From NCBI GenBank assembly GCA_049889095.1, contig JBLJFK010000007.1: 64,000 nt of DNA; one strand, given 5' to 3'. The stretch comes from Ewingella sp049889095. GTDB lineage: Bacteria > Pseudomonadota > Gammaproteobacteria > Enterobacterales > Enterobacteriaceae. Positions 17,331 to 25,546 of this stretch are shown here, piece after piece. Position 1 is the stretch's first letter. Every line of letters starts with the position of its first letter. A program made the position numbers and the translations under genes. Under the pieces are notes generated by a model. The model had not been told where the DNA came from. It made no database searches and saw only the letters and a list, made by a program, of their open reading frames with translations.

Positions 17331-18313
17331 TGCCCGAACCCTTCTGCAATCGTGCCCACCGTTACTTTAAGCAGATCAATATAAGTGGGTACCGGGCCGC
17401 TGGCGGTGGAGAGTGAATCGACATACAGCACGCCGCCGTATTTTGCGCCCGTTTCCTTACTGACCTGTTTGGCTGGTTTGTCTGAAATGGTACTTTCACT
17501 GAATACCACCGGAATATTTTGCTGGCGCACCAGGTTGATCAATTTTTTGACTTGTTGCGGCGTACCCTGCTGTTCGGCGTTAATCGGCCACAGATAGGCT
17601 TCACGCATACCATAATCTTTCGCCAGATAGCTGAACGCTCCTTCGCTGGTGACTAACCAGCGCTGGCCGGAGGGGATCTTCGCTAACCGGGCACGCAATG
17701 GTGCATCCAATTGGCTAATTTTTTCTGCGTATTCTCTGGCGTTGCGGTCGTAGGTCTGCGCATTGTTTGGGTCATATTTGACCAGCGCCGCACGGATGTT
17801 CTCCACGTAGATCAGCGCATTTTTAGAAGACATCCAGGCGTGCGGATTGGGATTGCCGAGGTACGGTCCGGCTTGAATTGGCAGGGGTGTAATGCCATCG
17901 GTGACCGTGGCGGATGGCACATTCCTGATATTCTCGAAGAAACGTCCAAACCAGCGTTCCAGACCGAAGCCGTTCCACAGGATCAGGTCGGCCGACTGAG
18001 TTTTGACTATATCGCGCGGGGTAGGCTGATAATCATGAATTTCCGCACCAGGCTTGGTGATTGACTCTACCGTAGCAGCGTCCCCGGCTACGTTCTGAGC
18101 GATGTCCTGAATCACCGTGAAGGTGGTGACGACCTTGAACTTCGTTTTATCTTTTTCATCTGCCTGCGCAGTCCCGCTCACCAGTGCCACAAGCATGCTA
18201 ACCAGCATCAACCTCAGGCTAAACGGCGAATGACTCAGCCATGTTGAAATCGTTTGGCTGAACGCGGTTTGCTTTATAACCTTACGAGTTATAGGGCTCC
18301 GGTCTCTTTCCAT
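17327..18313 (-). CDS. sitA: periplasmic Mn/Fe-binding protein SitA
   Basis: The 328-residue cluster A-I substrate-binding protein shows the four metal ligands in their usual contexts: His in EIHDYQPTP, His in NPHAWMSS, Glu in VTSEGAF and Asp in YVDSLS. Start ATG 18313 has a very strong AGGAGG site (minus strand). The N-terminus is unusual: about 33 polar/basic residues precede the hydrophobic signal core (LRLMLVSMLVALVSGTAQA), so an internal start or an extended signal peptide is possible. First gene of sitABCD, preceded by an MntR box. Confidence 0.94.
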   Translation of the reverse strand: MERDRSPITRKVIKQTAFSQTISTWLSHSPFSLRLMLVSMLVALVSGTAQADEKDKTKFKVVTTFTVIQDIAQNVAGDAATVESITKPGAEIHDYQPTPRDIVKTQSADLILWNGFGLERWFGRFFENIRNVPSATVTDGITPLPIQAGPYLGNPNPHAWMSSKNALIYVENIRAALVKYDPNNAQTYDRNAREYAEKISQLDAPLRARLAKIPSGQRWLVTSEGAFSYLAKDYGMREAYLWPINAEQQGTPQQVKKLINLVRQQNIPVVFSESTISDKPAKQVSKETGAKYGGVLYVDSLSTASGPVPTYIDLLKVTVGTIAEGFGQ

Positions 18314-18362
18314 GAAATTCCTCCTGAGAATGCAACGGTAGATGATGGTGATTTATTATTCA

Positions 18363-18382
18363 TTTATAGCATAGGCTATATT
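18363..18382. promoter_or_regulatory. MntR box in the sitA-mntR divergent region
   Basis: The sequence contains ATAGC-ATAG-GCTAT (18366-18379), the same half sites and 4-base spacing as the enteric MntR box core ATAGC-AAAG-GCTAT. It is flanked by T/A on both sides and followed by another partial ACATAGCC. It lies 50 bases upstream of sitA and about 100 bases upstream of mntR, so manganese-loaded MntR should repress sitABCD here. Confidence 0.82.
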
Positions 18383-18480
18383 ACATAGCCAAGGTGAAGT
18401 TTTCAAAAATTGGTACTGAAGGCCGCTTGGTTTACAATGGCCCGCCTTGTCGCTGTCAAAGCGGCCAAGGTAAAAAACCA

Positions 18481-18957
18481 TTGAGCAAGAAAGAGGCAAG
18501 CATCGTGAATAATAAGAAGTTGAATCCGCTACTGGATGCTGAAGAGCACGCTCAGGGTTTTTTACAGGTGCGCGAGGCACATCGACGGGAATTAATGGAT
18601 GACTATGTTGAATTGATCTCGGATTTAATCCGTGAATTTGGTGAAGCGCGACAGGTAGACTTAGCCGCGCGTCTCGGTGTTTCGCAGCCGACGGTGGCGA
18701 AAACCCTGAAACGTCTGGCCAGCGCCGGACTGGTTCACCAGTTGCCATATCGTGGAACGTTTCTGACGCCGGAAGGTGAGAAACTGGCGGCAGAGAACCG
18801 TGAACGTCATAACGTGGTTGAAGCTTTCTTTATCGCGCTGGGTATCAGCCCTGGAACCGCCCGCCTTGATGCCGAAGGCGTTGAACATCACGTCAGCGAT
18901 GAAACCCTCGACGCTTTCCGCCGCTTTACCGAACAGCAAAAAACACAAAGTAGATGA
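18481..18957 (+). CDS. mntR: manganese-responsive transcriptional regulator MntR
   Basis: The 158-residue DtxR-family regulator resembles E. coli MntR (155 aa): EEHAQGFLQVREAHRRELMD, the winged-helix DLAARLGVSQPTVAKTLKRLASAGLV, then the dimerisation/metal domain ERHNVVEAFF and DAEGVEHHVSDETLDAFRRF. I start at TTG 18481, since MSKKEA aligns with the enteric MSRRAG N-terminus and an AAGG lies upstream. A GTG at 18505 is an alternative. The last few residues (QQKTQSR) fall where a Tn3 transposase scar begins on the other strand, so the native C-terminus may have been altered. Confidence 0.93.
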   Translation: MSKKEASIVNNKKLNPLLDAEEHAQGFLQVREAHRRELMDDYVELISDLIREFGEARQVDLAARLGVSQPTVAKTLKRLASAGLVHQLPYRGTFLTPEGEKLAAENRERHNVVEAFFIALGISPGTARLDAEGVEHHVSDETLDAFRRFTEQQKTQSR

Positions 18958-19129
18958 CTACACTGGCAAGTCGCCGCCTGTACTGATTGCAGATTTCAAT
19001 ATCGTTCAGCCCTTTTAACTCTTTTTTGCCGCCAACCTGGGCAATGGCCGAAAGCAACTGGTGATAGGATTCAATGCGATTTTGTGGACGGTAGCTATTT
19101 CTGGGATCGCCTGGAAAACGGGAAATATC
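18950..19129 (-). pseudogene. tnpA: Tn3-family transposase (tnpA) C-terminal fragment
   Basis: Read on the minus strand from 19129 down to 18950, the frame gives about 60 residues containing NRIESYHQLLSAIAQVGGKK, then ELKGLNDIEI. This is a near match to the conserved C-terminal part of Tn3-family transposases (NRIESYHQLRSAIAQVGGKKEL, TGRTDIEIEISNQCARLIAN as I recall them). There is a stop just upstream (19130-19132). The fragment overlaps the 3' end of mntR and lies 66 bases from rcnR. No inverted terminal repeat was identified. Confidence 0.75.
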
Positions 19130-19135
19130 TCACGC

Positions 19136-19160
19136 CAAGCCTGTTTTTTGTACAGGCTTG
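19136..19160. terminator. 9-bp hairpin between mntR and rcnR
   Basis: CAAGCCTGT pairs perfectly with ACAGGCTTG around a T-rich 7-base loop. It lies between the convergent mntR and rcnR ends, where a bidirectional terminator is expected, but it lacks a flanking T run. It could equally be part of the transposon scar. Confidence 0.4.
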
Positions 19161-19194
19161 CATCAGTCACGCGTAGTGGAGCAGATAGATAATC

Positions 19195-19467
19195 TTACTT
19201 AATATACGAATCCAGTACCTTCAGAACTACCTCAAGGTCCTCTTCACGCTTAGCCTCGTCACCTTCATGTACAATATGTTCTGTCAGATGTCCTTTGATC
19301 ACCTCACGCATTAATCCATTCACTGCACCACGTATGGCTGCAATCTGTTGCAGCACGGCGGCACACTCATGCGGCTCATCAAGCATTTTTTTCAGGGCGA
19401 TAACCTGTCCCTGAATCTTGCTTGTGCGGGCTTTAAGTTTTTGTTTATCACGAATTGTATGCGACAT
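19195..19467 (-). CDS. rcnR: Ni(II)/Co(II)-sensing repressor RcnR
   Basis: The 90-residue CsoR/RcnR-family repressor is almost identical to E. coli RcnR as I recall it. The metal ligands His3, Cys35, His60 and His64 are all present (MSHTIRDKQK, EPHECAAVLQ, KGHLTEHIVH). The apo-protein represses rcnA; nickel or cobalt releases it. It is divergent from rcnA, with the operators in the 123-base gap. Confidence 0.97.
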   Translation of the reverse strand: MSHTIRDKQKLKARTSKIQGQVIALKKMLDEPHECAAVLQQIAAIRGAVNGLMREVIKGHLTEHIVHEGDEAKREEDLEVVLKVLDSYIK

Positions 19468-19517
19468 ACTGAAATCTCATTTATCAAAAATCTAATTTGA
19501 TCATAGCACTATAATTA

Positions 19518-19552
19518 TACTGGGGGGTAGTATCTGATGCTGAGAGGTAGTA
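19518..19552. promoter_or_regulatory. tandem RcnR operators upstream of rcnA
   Basis: TACTGGGGGGTAGTA at 19518-19532 is an exact match to the RcnR consensus TACT-G6-N-AGTA. A second, degenerate copy TGCTGAGAGGTAGTA sits exactly 20 bases downstream (19538-19552). Both are between rcnR and rcnA. Confidence 0.88.
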
Positions 19553-19590
19553 GCATCCTAATCATCATTTAAAAACCAATAACTATTCCC

Positions 19591-20697
19591 ATGACCGAAT
19601 TTACAACTCTTCTTCAGCAAGGCAACGCATGGTTTTTCATTCCGAGCGCCATTTTGCTTGGCGCACTTCATGGGCTGGAACCTGGGCATTCAAAAACGAT
19701 GATGGCTGCGTTCATTATTGCTATCAAAGGTACTGTCCGGCAGGCTGTGATGCTTGGACTGGCGGCAACCATTTCACACACGGCAATCGTATGGCTTATT
19801 GCCTTTGGTGGAATGTATATCAGCAATAAGTTCACTGCTGAGTCTGCCGAACCCTGGCTACAGCTGGTCTCTGGTGTCGTCATTCTTGGCACTGCCTTCT
19901 GGATGTTCTGGCGTACCTGGAAAGGTGAAAAAAACTGGCTGGAGGGAATGCAGGACAACGAAGAAAATCATCACCATAATGAGACACGCCTGATCGATAC
20001 AGGCCATGGTCAGGTTGAATTATCTATTTTTGAGGAAGGACAGCCTCCACACTGGCGTTTGCGCACACTAAGTGGCAGAAAATGGAAAGCCAGCGATGTT
20101 TCATTAATCACTAATCGAGAAGCAGGTAAGTTTTCACAGGTTTTTGATTTTATAGATAATGATATATGTCTGGTATCTAAATTATCGATCCCAGAGCCAC
20201 ATAACTTTAGTGTGCTGCTTTCATTAGGCCATCGTGGGCATGTCCATGATTACAATGCAGAGTTTCATGAGCACGATCACACCACACTGGAAGGTCTGGA
20301 TGTGAACTCAAAAGAGTACCAGGACGCCCACGAACTGGCTCATGCCAATGACATTAAGCGCCGCTTTACCGGAAAAGAAGTGACAAACTGGCAGATCCTG
20401 TTGTTTGGCCTGACAGGGGGACTTATCCCTTGTCCGGCAGCAATTACAATATTGCTACTCTGCATCCAGCTTAAAGCCTTAACGCTAGGGGCAACACTGG
20501 TTGTTTGTTTCAGTATTGGGCTTGCCCTGACTCTTGTCACTGTTGGTGTTGGTGCAGCAGTGAGCGTTCGCCAGGTTGCAAAACGCTGGAGCGGCTTTAA
20601 TACCTTCGCCAAAAAAGCCCCTTACTTTTCAAGTGCTGTCATTGGAATTGTAGGTATTTACATGGGTGTACATGGATATATTGGTATTATCCGCTAA
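19591..20697 (+). CDS. rcnA: nickel/cobalt efflux protein RcnA, long-loop form
   Basis: The 368-residue inner-membrane exporter of the NicO/RcnA family starts with AILLGALHGLEPGHSKTMMAAFI and carries the second family motif FGLTGGLIPCPAAITILLL. Between the third and fourth membrane segments lies a long hydrophilic loop of about 145 residues (115-260). It includes HHHNET, an ordered stretch without histidines, and a His-rich end (HRGHVHDYNAEFHEHDH). E. coli RcnA is only about 274 residues, so this form has a roughly 90-residue insert between the two histidine clusters. The gene is under the RcnR operators. Confidence 0.94.
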   Translation: MTEFTTLLQQGNAWFFIPSAILLGALHGLEPGHSKTMMAAFIIAIKGTVRQAVMLGLAATISHTAIVWLIAFGGMYISNKFTAESAEPWLQLVSGVVILGTAFWMFWRTWKGEKNWLEGMQDNEENHHHNETRLIDTGHGQVELSIFEEGQPPHWRLRTLSGRKWKASDVSLITNREAGKFSQVFDFIDNDICLVSKLSIPEPHNFSVLLSLGHRGHVHDYNAEFHEHDHTTLEGLDVNSKEYQDAHELAHANDIKRRFTGKEVTNWQILLFGLTGGLIPCPAAITILLLCIQLKALTLGATLVVCFSIGLALTLVTVGVGAAVSVRQVAKRWSGFNTFAKKAPYFSSAVIGIVGIYMGVHGYIGIIR

Positions 20698-20927
20698 AGG
20701 CCAGGTGCCGGGAGTGCAGATTTACACAAATATTTCAGACCAGTACAGTCCGTTTTACACAAAAGTGATCACTCGGTCTGCATTTACTCATGACATTGGC
20801 TGTTAACACTATTCCAGTTATCTGATGTGGTTTGGAAAATCATGGCATTCAAATTCTCGAAAATAGTTTTTGAAATGCTATTCTCAGTCACTTACCACGC
20901 TGAATGATTTTCGATAAGGATCAACAC

Positions 20928-21320
20928 ATGAAATTTGGATACGCAATTATCTACGTCGCCGATGTGCCTGCATCACTTGAATTCTTCGGGAAAGCATTTG
21001 GGCTCAAGACCCGCTTTGTTCACGAGGGGGATGACTATGGTGAACTTGATACCGGAGAAACGACGCTAGCCTTTGCCGCTCATCACCTGGGCCACACCCA
21101 CCTTCCTGAAGGCTATGTGGCAGCCGATACCTCGCCTGTTCCTTTGGGTATTGAGATTGCGCTTGTCACAGAGTCTGTCGCCAAAGCGCACTCCCAGGCA
21201 GTGAGCTCCGGAGCCACAGCCATCAAAGAGCCCCTGGTCAAGCCTTGGGGTCAAACCGTCTCATATGTCCGTTGCCCTGATGGAACACTCGTTGAATTGT
21301 GTTCACCCATGGGCGTCTAA
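20928..21320 (+). CDS. VOC-family (glyoxalase/bleomycin-resistance fold) protein
   Basis: The 130-residue vicinal oxygen chelate protein starts at ATG 20928 with AAGGA upstream. Paired beta-alpha-beta-beta-beta modules are visible: GYAIIYVADVPASLEFFGKAFG at the start and PWGQTVSYVRCPDGTLVELCSP at the end, where the terminal Glu is the usual metal ligand position. The substrate cannot be told from sequence; members include lyases, dioxygenases and antibiotic-binding proteins. Monocistronic. Confidence 0.85.
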   Translation: MKFGYAIIYVADVPASLEFFGKAFGLKTRFVHEGDDYGELDTGETTLAFAAHHLGHTHLPEGYVAADTSPVPLGIEIALVTESVAKAHSQAVSSGATAIKEPLVKPWGQTVSYVRCPDGTLVELCSPMGV

Positions 21321-21398
21321 ACAAAGCACGGTGGATGTTATCGTTGGACAAATTTCGGTTCCTTAACCGAATAGTCGGATGGTTTGCCCGTTGGTGCG

Positions 21399-22139
21399 TC
21401 AGTAACGGACAAGTCCGCCATCAACGGCATACTGGCTGCCTGTAACATAAGATGCGTCATCAGAAAGCAGGAAAAGTGCGACCGCCGCAGCCTCACTGGC
21501 AGTGCCTGCTCTTTTCAGCGGCACCTGACTGACCACAAAATCCTCAAACTGATGACGTGACTCTTCCGGCATGAAGTGACGAAAATTCGTCTCAATCGGA
21601 CCAGGTACCAGCACATTCACCCTGATATTCCTTGCGGCCATAGCAGAAGCCCAACTGCGGGCCATCGCAACAACGGCGCCTTTCGTTGCGGCATAAAGGC
21701 TGGTCATTGCTGCACCTTCATAAGTAGATGATGATGAAGTGACAACAATAGATGCCCCTGAGTTGAGCAGAGGGGACAGCCTGGCAAGCTGCAGCATTGG
21801 CCCTCTGACGTTGGCGTTCATCATATTGTTAAAAGCCTCTGCAGTGACCGACTCTGGAGCGCCAACCTCAGCGTAACCGGCGTTCAGCCACAATCCGTCA
21901 ATCCTGCCCCACGGCTCCAGCGCCGTGCCCAGAGCGTCGATATCTGACTCCAGAGCTGCATCATTTCTCAGCGTCAGCGAGCCAGTTGGCAACAGCTCTG
22001 CGGCAGCTGCAAGCCGGCTTGGGTTAAGACCGGTAACAACAACTCGCCCGCCCTCAGAAGCTATACGTTGCGCACCGGCAAGGCCCATACCGCTTGTTCC
22101 ACCGGTAATGACAATATTTTTCCCGCTAAACCTGGCCAT
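21399..22139 (-). CDS. short-chain dehydrogenase/reductase
   Basis: The 246-residue classical SDR has the cofactor motif TGGTSGMG (residues 12-19), LNAG in place of NNAG, a catalytic Ser in VVTSSSSTYEGA and the YAATKGAVV active-site Tyr-Lys. SQYAVDGGLVRY is the standard C-terminus (DGG). Start is at MARFSGKNIV, where family alignment begins; an in-frame extension upstream is not supported. A truncated TetR gene lies upstream on the same strand, possibly its former regulator. Substrate unknown. Confidence 0.88.
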   Translation of the reverse strand: MARFSGKNIVITGGTSGMGLAGAQRIASEGGRVVVTGLNPSRLAAAAELLPTGSLTLRNDAALESDIDALGTALEPWGRIDGLWLNAGYAEVGAPESVTAEAFNNMMNANVRGPMLQLARLSPLLNSGASIVVTSSSSTYEGAAMTSLYAATKGAVVAMARSWASAMAARNIRVNVLVPGPIETNFRHFMPEESRHQFEDFVVSQVPLKRAGTASEAAAVALFLLSDDASYVTGSQYAVDGGLVRY

Positions 22140-22252
22140 AATATGATTTCTCTTCCGTTTGGTGTTGCCTACATACCGTGTAAAGTCAGACGACAGAACA
22201 TAAAGCATTCAGAGCAGAATTTTGATTTTGCATCGCGGTTTTTTTATTGGTT

Positions 22253-22687
22253 TCAAACCCGGGAATCAACCGCACCCGGCCATATCCCTTCGCACAGTAT
22301 TTTTGCACAGGCCACGCTTTGCTGATGTCGCAGGGCGGCGTCTGCCGGCTCCTGCACTATCTGGTCCAGCATGCCAACAAAGCATCGGGCCAGCCATTGG
22401 GACGACATGTCATTTCTGAATAACCCGCCTTCCTGACATTGGGCAAAATTGTCACTGAGGGTGCTGATCAACATGCTTTTGGCCTGGGCGTCAAACAGCG
22501 TCTGGCCGGGCACGTCCTCCTGCGCCAGAAAATTAAGCAGTTTGCGAAAGCTCAATGCCACACGGTCCAGCACCTGATTGTCCGCCACCTGCGGGGGAAT
22601 ATTCAGCGTAAGGACGAGTGTCGCCAAGCGCTGATGAAAAAGCACTCCGGGGTTATCGGTTGTCATATTGAGTCCAAAGGTGAACAA
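22253..22687 (-). pseudogene. TetR-family regulator remnant lacking the DNA-binding domain
   Basis: The frame encodes about 144 residues resembling only the ligand-binding C-terminal domain of AefR-like TetR regulators (LVLTLNIPPQVADNQ, FDAQAKSMLISTLSDNFAQC, SSQWLARCFVGMLDQIV). The usual 200-residue protein would need about 55 more N-terminal residues with the HTH. Upstream only about 120 bases remain before the next gene, and there the frame hits a stop (TAA) and HTH-like text is scattered over other frames. It is therefore probably a non-functional fragment rather than a short regulator. Confidence 0.65.
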
Positions 22688-22805
22688 ATTCGTGATGACC
22701 GGGCTTTACCTGAATTTCCCGGTTTGCAGCCGCGCCATAAACAATGCCGAACCTGTGATGGAAAGTGTCAAGGTCATATAAAGGAAGTCATGCAGCAATA
22801 ATGAC

Positions 22806-23675
22806 TCATGCCACCGGAATATAATATTCGCAGGTAATACCGTTTCGCGCGGCGGCCTGTGAATATTTTTCCAGGTCATGGCTCATGCGAAACTGCAAAC
22901 CAAGCGTCGGTAAAAACACCGAGTAAACGTAAAGAATGTAGTCATTCAGACGCCCAAGTTCATAAGGATAGTCAATTTTCAGGTAACGCCCTGCTGGGAT
23001 CGTCAACGTGGGTTTCTGGTCATCATTATAACCAGCAATTTTTTCACGTCCGACGGTGTAGACCATATCCATCATCGAATTTTGTTCTTCGCCTGGTCCG
23101 CAGTCAGACAATCCCCAAACTTCGCCCTGCAATGACTCGGGCTCTTTCAGGTATTGATGTAATGCGTCGCGGTGAACGTGGTTTTTCGGATTAAACAGGG
23201 CCTCAATCGGATAGGTATGACGCGTGGTCTGGCCGACAAAGGCCATCTGCGGCAGCTCAACAATTTCATAATCAGGCTGAGGAAACTCATCTATCAGCAG
23301 AGGCGCGGTGATCCCACCCATGCTCCATTCGCGGTTGCGGCGAAATACGGCCGGGGTCTCAGCGAAATTCTTTTTAAACGAACGAGTGAACGTCTGCTGT
23401 GAGTCGTAGGAGTAATAAAGCGAGATATCCAGGATCGGCATATTGGTCAGGCGCAGGGCTACTGCAGCCATTGTCAGGCGGCGATCTCGGATATATTTCC
23501 CCAGCGCATAGCCCGTTTTACTCTTGAACAGCCGCTGCAGATACCACGGCGAATAGCCGGTTTTCTTCGACGCACTTTCCATGGTCAGTCGATCGTTCAG
23601 GTTCACTTCAATCCAGTACAACAGCTCTTTAATGAGCTCGTCATGAAAATCGGGTTTTTCTATTATGTTGTACAA
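22806..23675 (-). CDS. Rob-like AraC-family regulator with GyrI-like domain
   Basis: The 289-residue protein has the same length and layout as E. coli Rob. An N-terminal two-HTH AraC domain (ESASKKTGYSPWYLQRLFKSKTG; ILDISLYYSYDSQQTFTRSFKK) is followed by a GyrI/SOUL-like effector domain (MAFVGQTTRHTYPIEALF, PAGRYLKIDYPYE, CEYYIPVA). Rob-type regulators activate efflux and stress genes in response to small amphipathic molecules. It is a paralog rather than the core rob. An SMR efflux gene lies just upstream on the same strand. Confidence 0.9.
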   Translation of the reverse strand: MYNIIEKPDFHDELIKELLYWIEVNLNDRLTMESASKKTGYSPWYLQRLFKSKTGYALGKYIRDRRLTMAAVALRLTNMPILDISLYYSYDSQQTFTRSFKKNFAETPAVFRRNREWSMGGITAPLLIDEFPQPDYEIVELPQMAFVGQTTRHTYPIEALFNPKNHVHRDALHQYLKEPESLQGEVWGLSDCGPGEEQNSMMDMVYTVGREKIAGYNDDQKPTLTIPAGRYLKIDYPYELGRLNDYILYVYSVFLPTLGLQFRMSHDLEKYSQAAARNGITCEYYIPVA

Positions 23676-23752
23676 AATGAACTCCAGACTGTCCTGATGA
23701 TGAAATTAAAGTCCGCGCGGCAGCACGGTAAATCTGTCATTTGTAGCATGGC

Positions 23753-24088
23753 TTAATGCGCAATTGATTTTGAAAATACATTCACTACGATGACGCCCGC
23801 AATGATTAAACTCAGGCCAAGGATAGCCGGTGTATCGAGTTTCTGTCCGTAATAGACCCAGCCTATCGCCGATACCAGTACGATACCGACGCCCGACCAT
23901 ATTGCATATGCGATACCGGTCGGCAGAGTGCGCAGCGTCAGTGAAAGCAGGAAAATGGCCAATGCATAACCGGTAATGCACAAAATGCTTGGTAATAGGC
24001 GGGTAAAACCTTCAGAGCTTTTGAGACTGCTGGTGGCGATCACTTCCGCCACTATGGCGATACTAAGGTATAAATAGGTAGTAAACAT
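23753..24088 (-). CDS. small multidrug resistance (SMR) efflux protein, EmrE-like
   Basis: The 111-residue four-helix membrane protein has the essential Glu15 in helix 1 (AIVAEVIATSSLK), SEGFTRLLPS, the PTGIAYAIWSGVGIVL helix and GQKLDTPAILG before helix 4, all as in EmrE. It exchanges cationic drugs for protons as an antiparallel dimer. The start overlaps the stop of the upstream TetR gene (TGATG), so the two are co-transcribed and the TetR protein probably controls the pair. Confidence 0.92.
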   Translation of the reverse strand: MFTTYLYLSIAIVAEVIATSSLKSSEGFTRLLPSILCITGYALAIFLLSLTLRTLPTGIAYAIWSGVGIVLVSAIGWVYYGQKLDTPAILGLSLIIAGVIVVNVFSKSIAH

Positions 24089-24711
24089 CAGACGGTTCCT
24101 TGTGTCAAAACGGCGTCAAAAGCGGAAAAACGGCGTAATTCGATGTCAATGGCGCGGTTAAGGTTGTAAGCCAGGCGCTGTTCAGTAAGGCCAAGAGACG
24201 TCAGGCGCGACATACCATCCAGGCTGCTACTTAGTCCAATCAGCCGCCAGGCGATGTCATCCGCACACTCTCCATCTGTAAAGTCTCCGCTCTTACGACC
24301 ATCGTTAATCACCTGTCTGACATGTCTGTGCCAGTCAGACAAAGAACTGGCGAAAGCCGTTCGCATTAACTCATCTTGTTCGGTTAACAACATGGCTTCG
24401 TGCCACAGGTGAATGGCACGGATGTACTCCTCATCCTTGGCATCTATCAGGTAAAGTTGAATGCGCTCAAGCGGTGTCAGGCAGGCGCTGCTGGCCGCGA
24501 TCGACTGCTGAAGATTGCGCATCACCAACAGGTAAGCTTCTGCCCGCAGCGCGGCGGCACTGGAAAAATGGTGATGTACCTGCCCCGTTGCCGTATTGGC
24601 AGCACTGGCCACACGACGAACTGTGGTTGCCGCCAGACCTTCGTCCAGCGCCACGCGTGCAGCCGCTTTTAATATGGCGTTTTTACGGTCTTCTTTACAC
24701 AGATAAACCAT
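24088..24711 (-). CDS. TetR-family regulator of the SMR efflux gene
   Basis: The 207-residue TetR regulator has the N-terminal HTH ALDEGLAATTVRRVASAANTATGQVHHHFSS (about 22-52, with HHHF replacing the common YHHF/YYHF) and a helical ligand-binding domain. It shares one base with the downstream SMR start. The arrangement suggests autorepression plus control of EmrE-like efflux. The ligand is unknown, presumably a cationic compound. Confidence 0.88.
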   Translation of the reverse strand: MVYLCKEDRKNAILKAAARVALDEGLAATTVRRVASAANTATGQVHHHFSSAAALRAEAYLLVMRNLQQSIAASSACLTPLERIQLYLIDAKDEEYIRAIHLWHEAMLLTEQDELMRTAFASSLSDWHRHVRQVINDGRKSGDFTDGECADDIAWRLIGLSSSLDGMSRLTSLGLTEQRLAYNLNRAIDIELRRFSAFDAVLTQGTV

Positions 24712-24927
24712 GAGTGTAACCAGCGGGAAAGGGAGTAGGCGTGCATCATGCCAAATGTTGGACTGATGTTCAAGTTTTGAGAATGTTCATTCACAAAAAA
24801 TTCATTTAGCAGGAAGCGACGTCTGGCGCTCAGTGAAACGAAAACTCACGTTAGACGCGAAATAGCGCAATGCTGTCCAGAAATACCCATTTTTACATCG
24901 GTACTAACAAATGGTCCGCCAAGCCAA

Positions 24928-25374
24928 TTATCGATAGTTTGCAAAGAATGTAACGCCTTGATTAACAGCACAGCCGTAGTTGACCTCTGGTCGGACTGAT
25001 GTATAGGAAGGCAAAGAAAAGAAAAACGCAGAGAAAGCGACAGTTTGATCAGGCTTTACCTGATATCGGATAAATTGCCAGATTGGTTTTCCATTAGAGT
25101 CAACTGTTGTATGACTATCGGAGAAGCTAAGGATACCGTCCGATGTGATCCGAAATGAACTAAGTTTAACTCCCCCCTGAACTGAACCGGGTGTGGTTGT
25201 GCTAACTGTTGGCTTACATTTAGTCAGATCTATATTCATAGACACATCGGCTCCGTTGCTCAATGCGACTTTAACTTCATCAAGATTAACAAGATGTGTC
25301 GACTGGCCAGCGAATGCTGGGAATGCCAAGGCCGAAAAAATGAGTGTAACTAAGGTTGTTGTAGGCATGTTCAC
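24928..25374 (-). CDS. secreted VirK-family protein
   Basis: The 148-residue protein has a signal peptide (TTLVTLIFSALAFPAFA) and a mature domain matching the VirK family first known from Agrobacterium: VALSNGADVSMNIDLTKC, GGVKLSSFRITSDGILSFSD, then PIWQFIRYQVKPDQTVAFSA. Two cysteines (TKC and YGCAV) may form a disulfide. The biochemical function of the family is unknown. It stands alone next to the IS3 scar. Confidence 0.72.
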   Translation of the reverse strand: MNMPTTTLVTLIFSALAFPAFAGQSTHLVNLDEVKVALSNGADVSMNIDLTKCKPTVSTTTPGSVQGGVKLSSFRITSDGILSFSDSHTTVDSNGKPIWQFIRYQVKPDQTVAFSAFFFSLPSYTSVRPEVNYGCAVNQGVTFFANYR

Positions 25375-25405
25375 AGTTGAAATCTCTCGTTAGTTAATTG
25401 AGCTA

Positions 25406-25489
25406 TATGGTTGCAAACATCAAGAACGATTCTGCCACTGCATTATCCCAGCCGTTGCCACGACGACGCATCTGGTGACAGATTATTGG
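25406..25489 (-). pseudogene. IS3-family transposase (OrfB) remnant
   Basis: On the minus strand a short frame reads HQMRRRGNGWDNAVAESFLM before a stop at 25403-25405. This is the RGNCWDNA.AESFF motif next to the third catalytic residue of IS3/IS150-type integrases. Only about 27 residues survive, so it is a scar between the VirK-family gene and the P450 gene. Confidence 0.55.
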
Positions 25490-25546
25490 CCCCCCAACCC
25501 TGTATACATAAAGCTCTTCACCATAATGATCTACAGCATCCCTACT

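Noticed and set aside
20764..20773. Palindrome AGTGATCACT upstream of the VOC gene as operator
   Set aside because: Only 10 bases, common by chance, and no regulator gene pairs with it.
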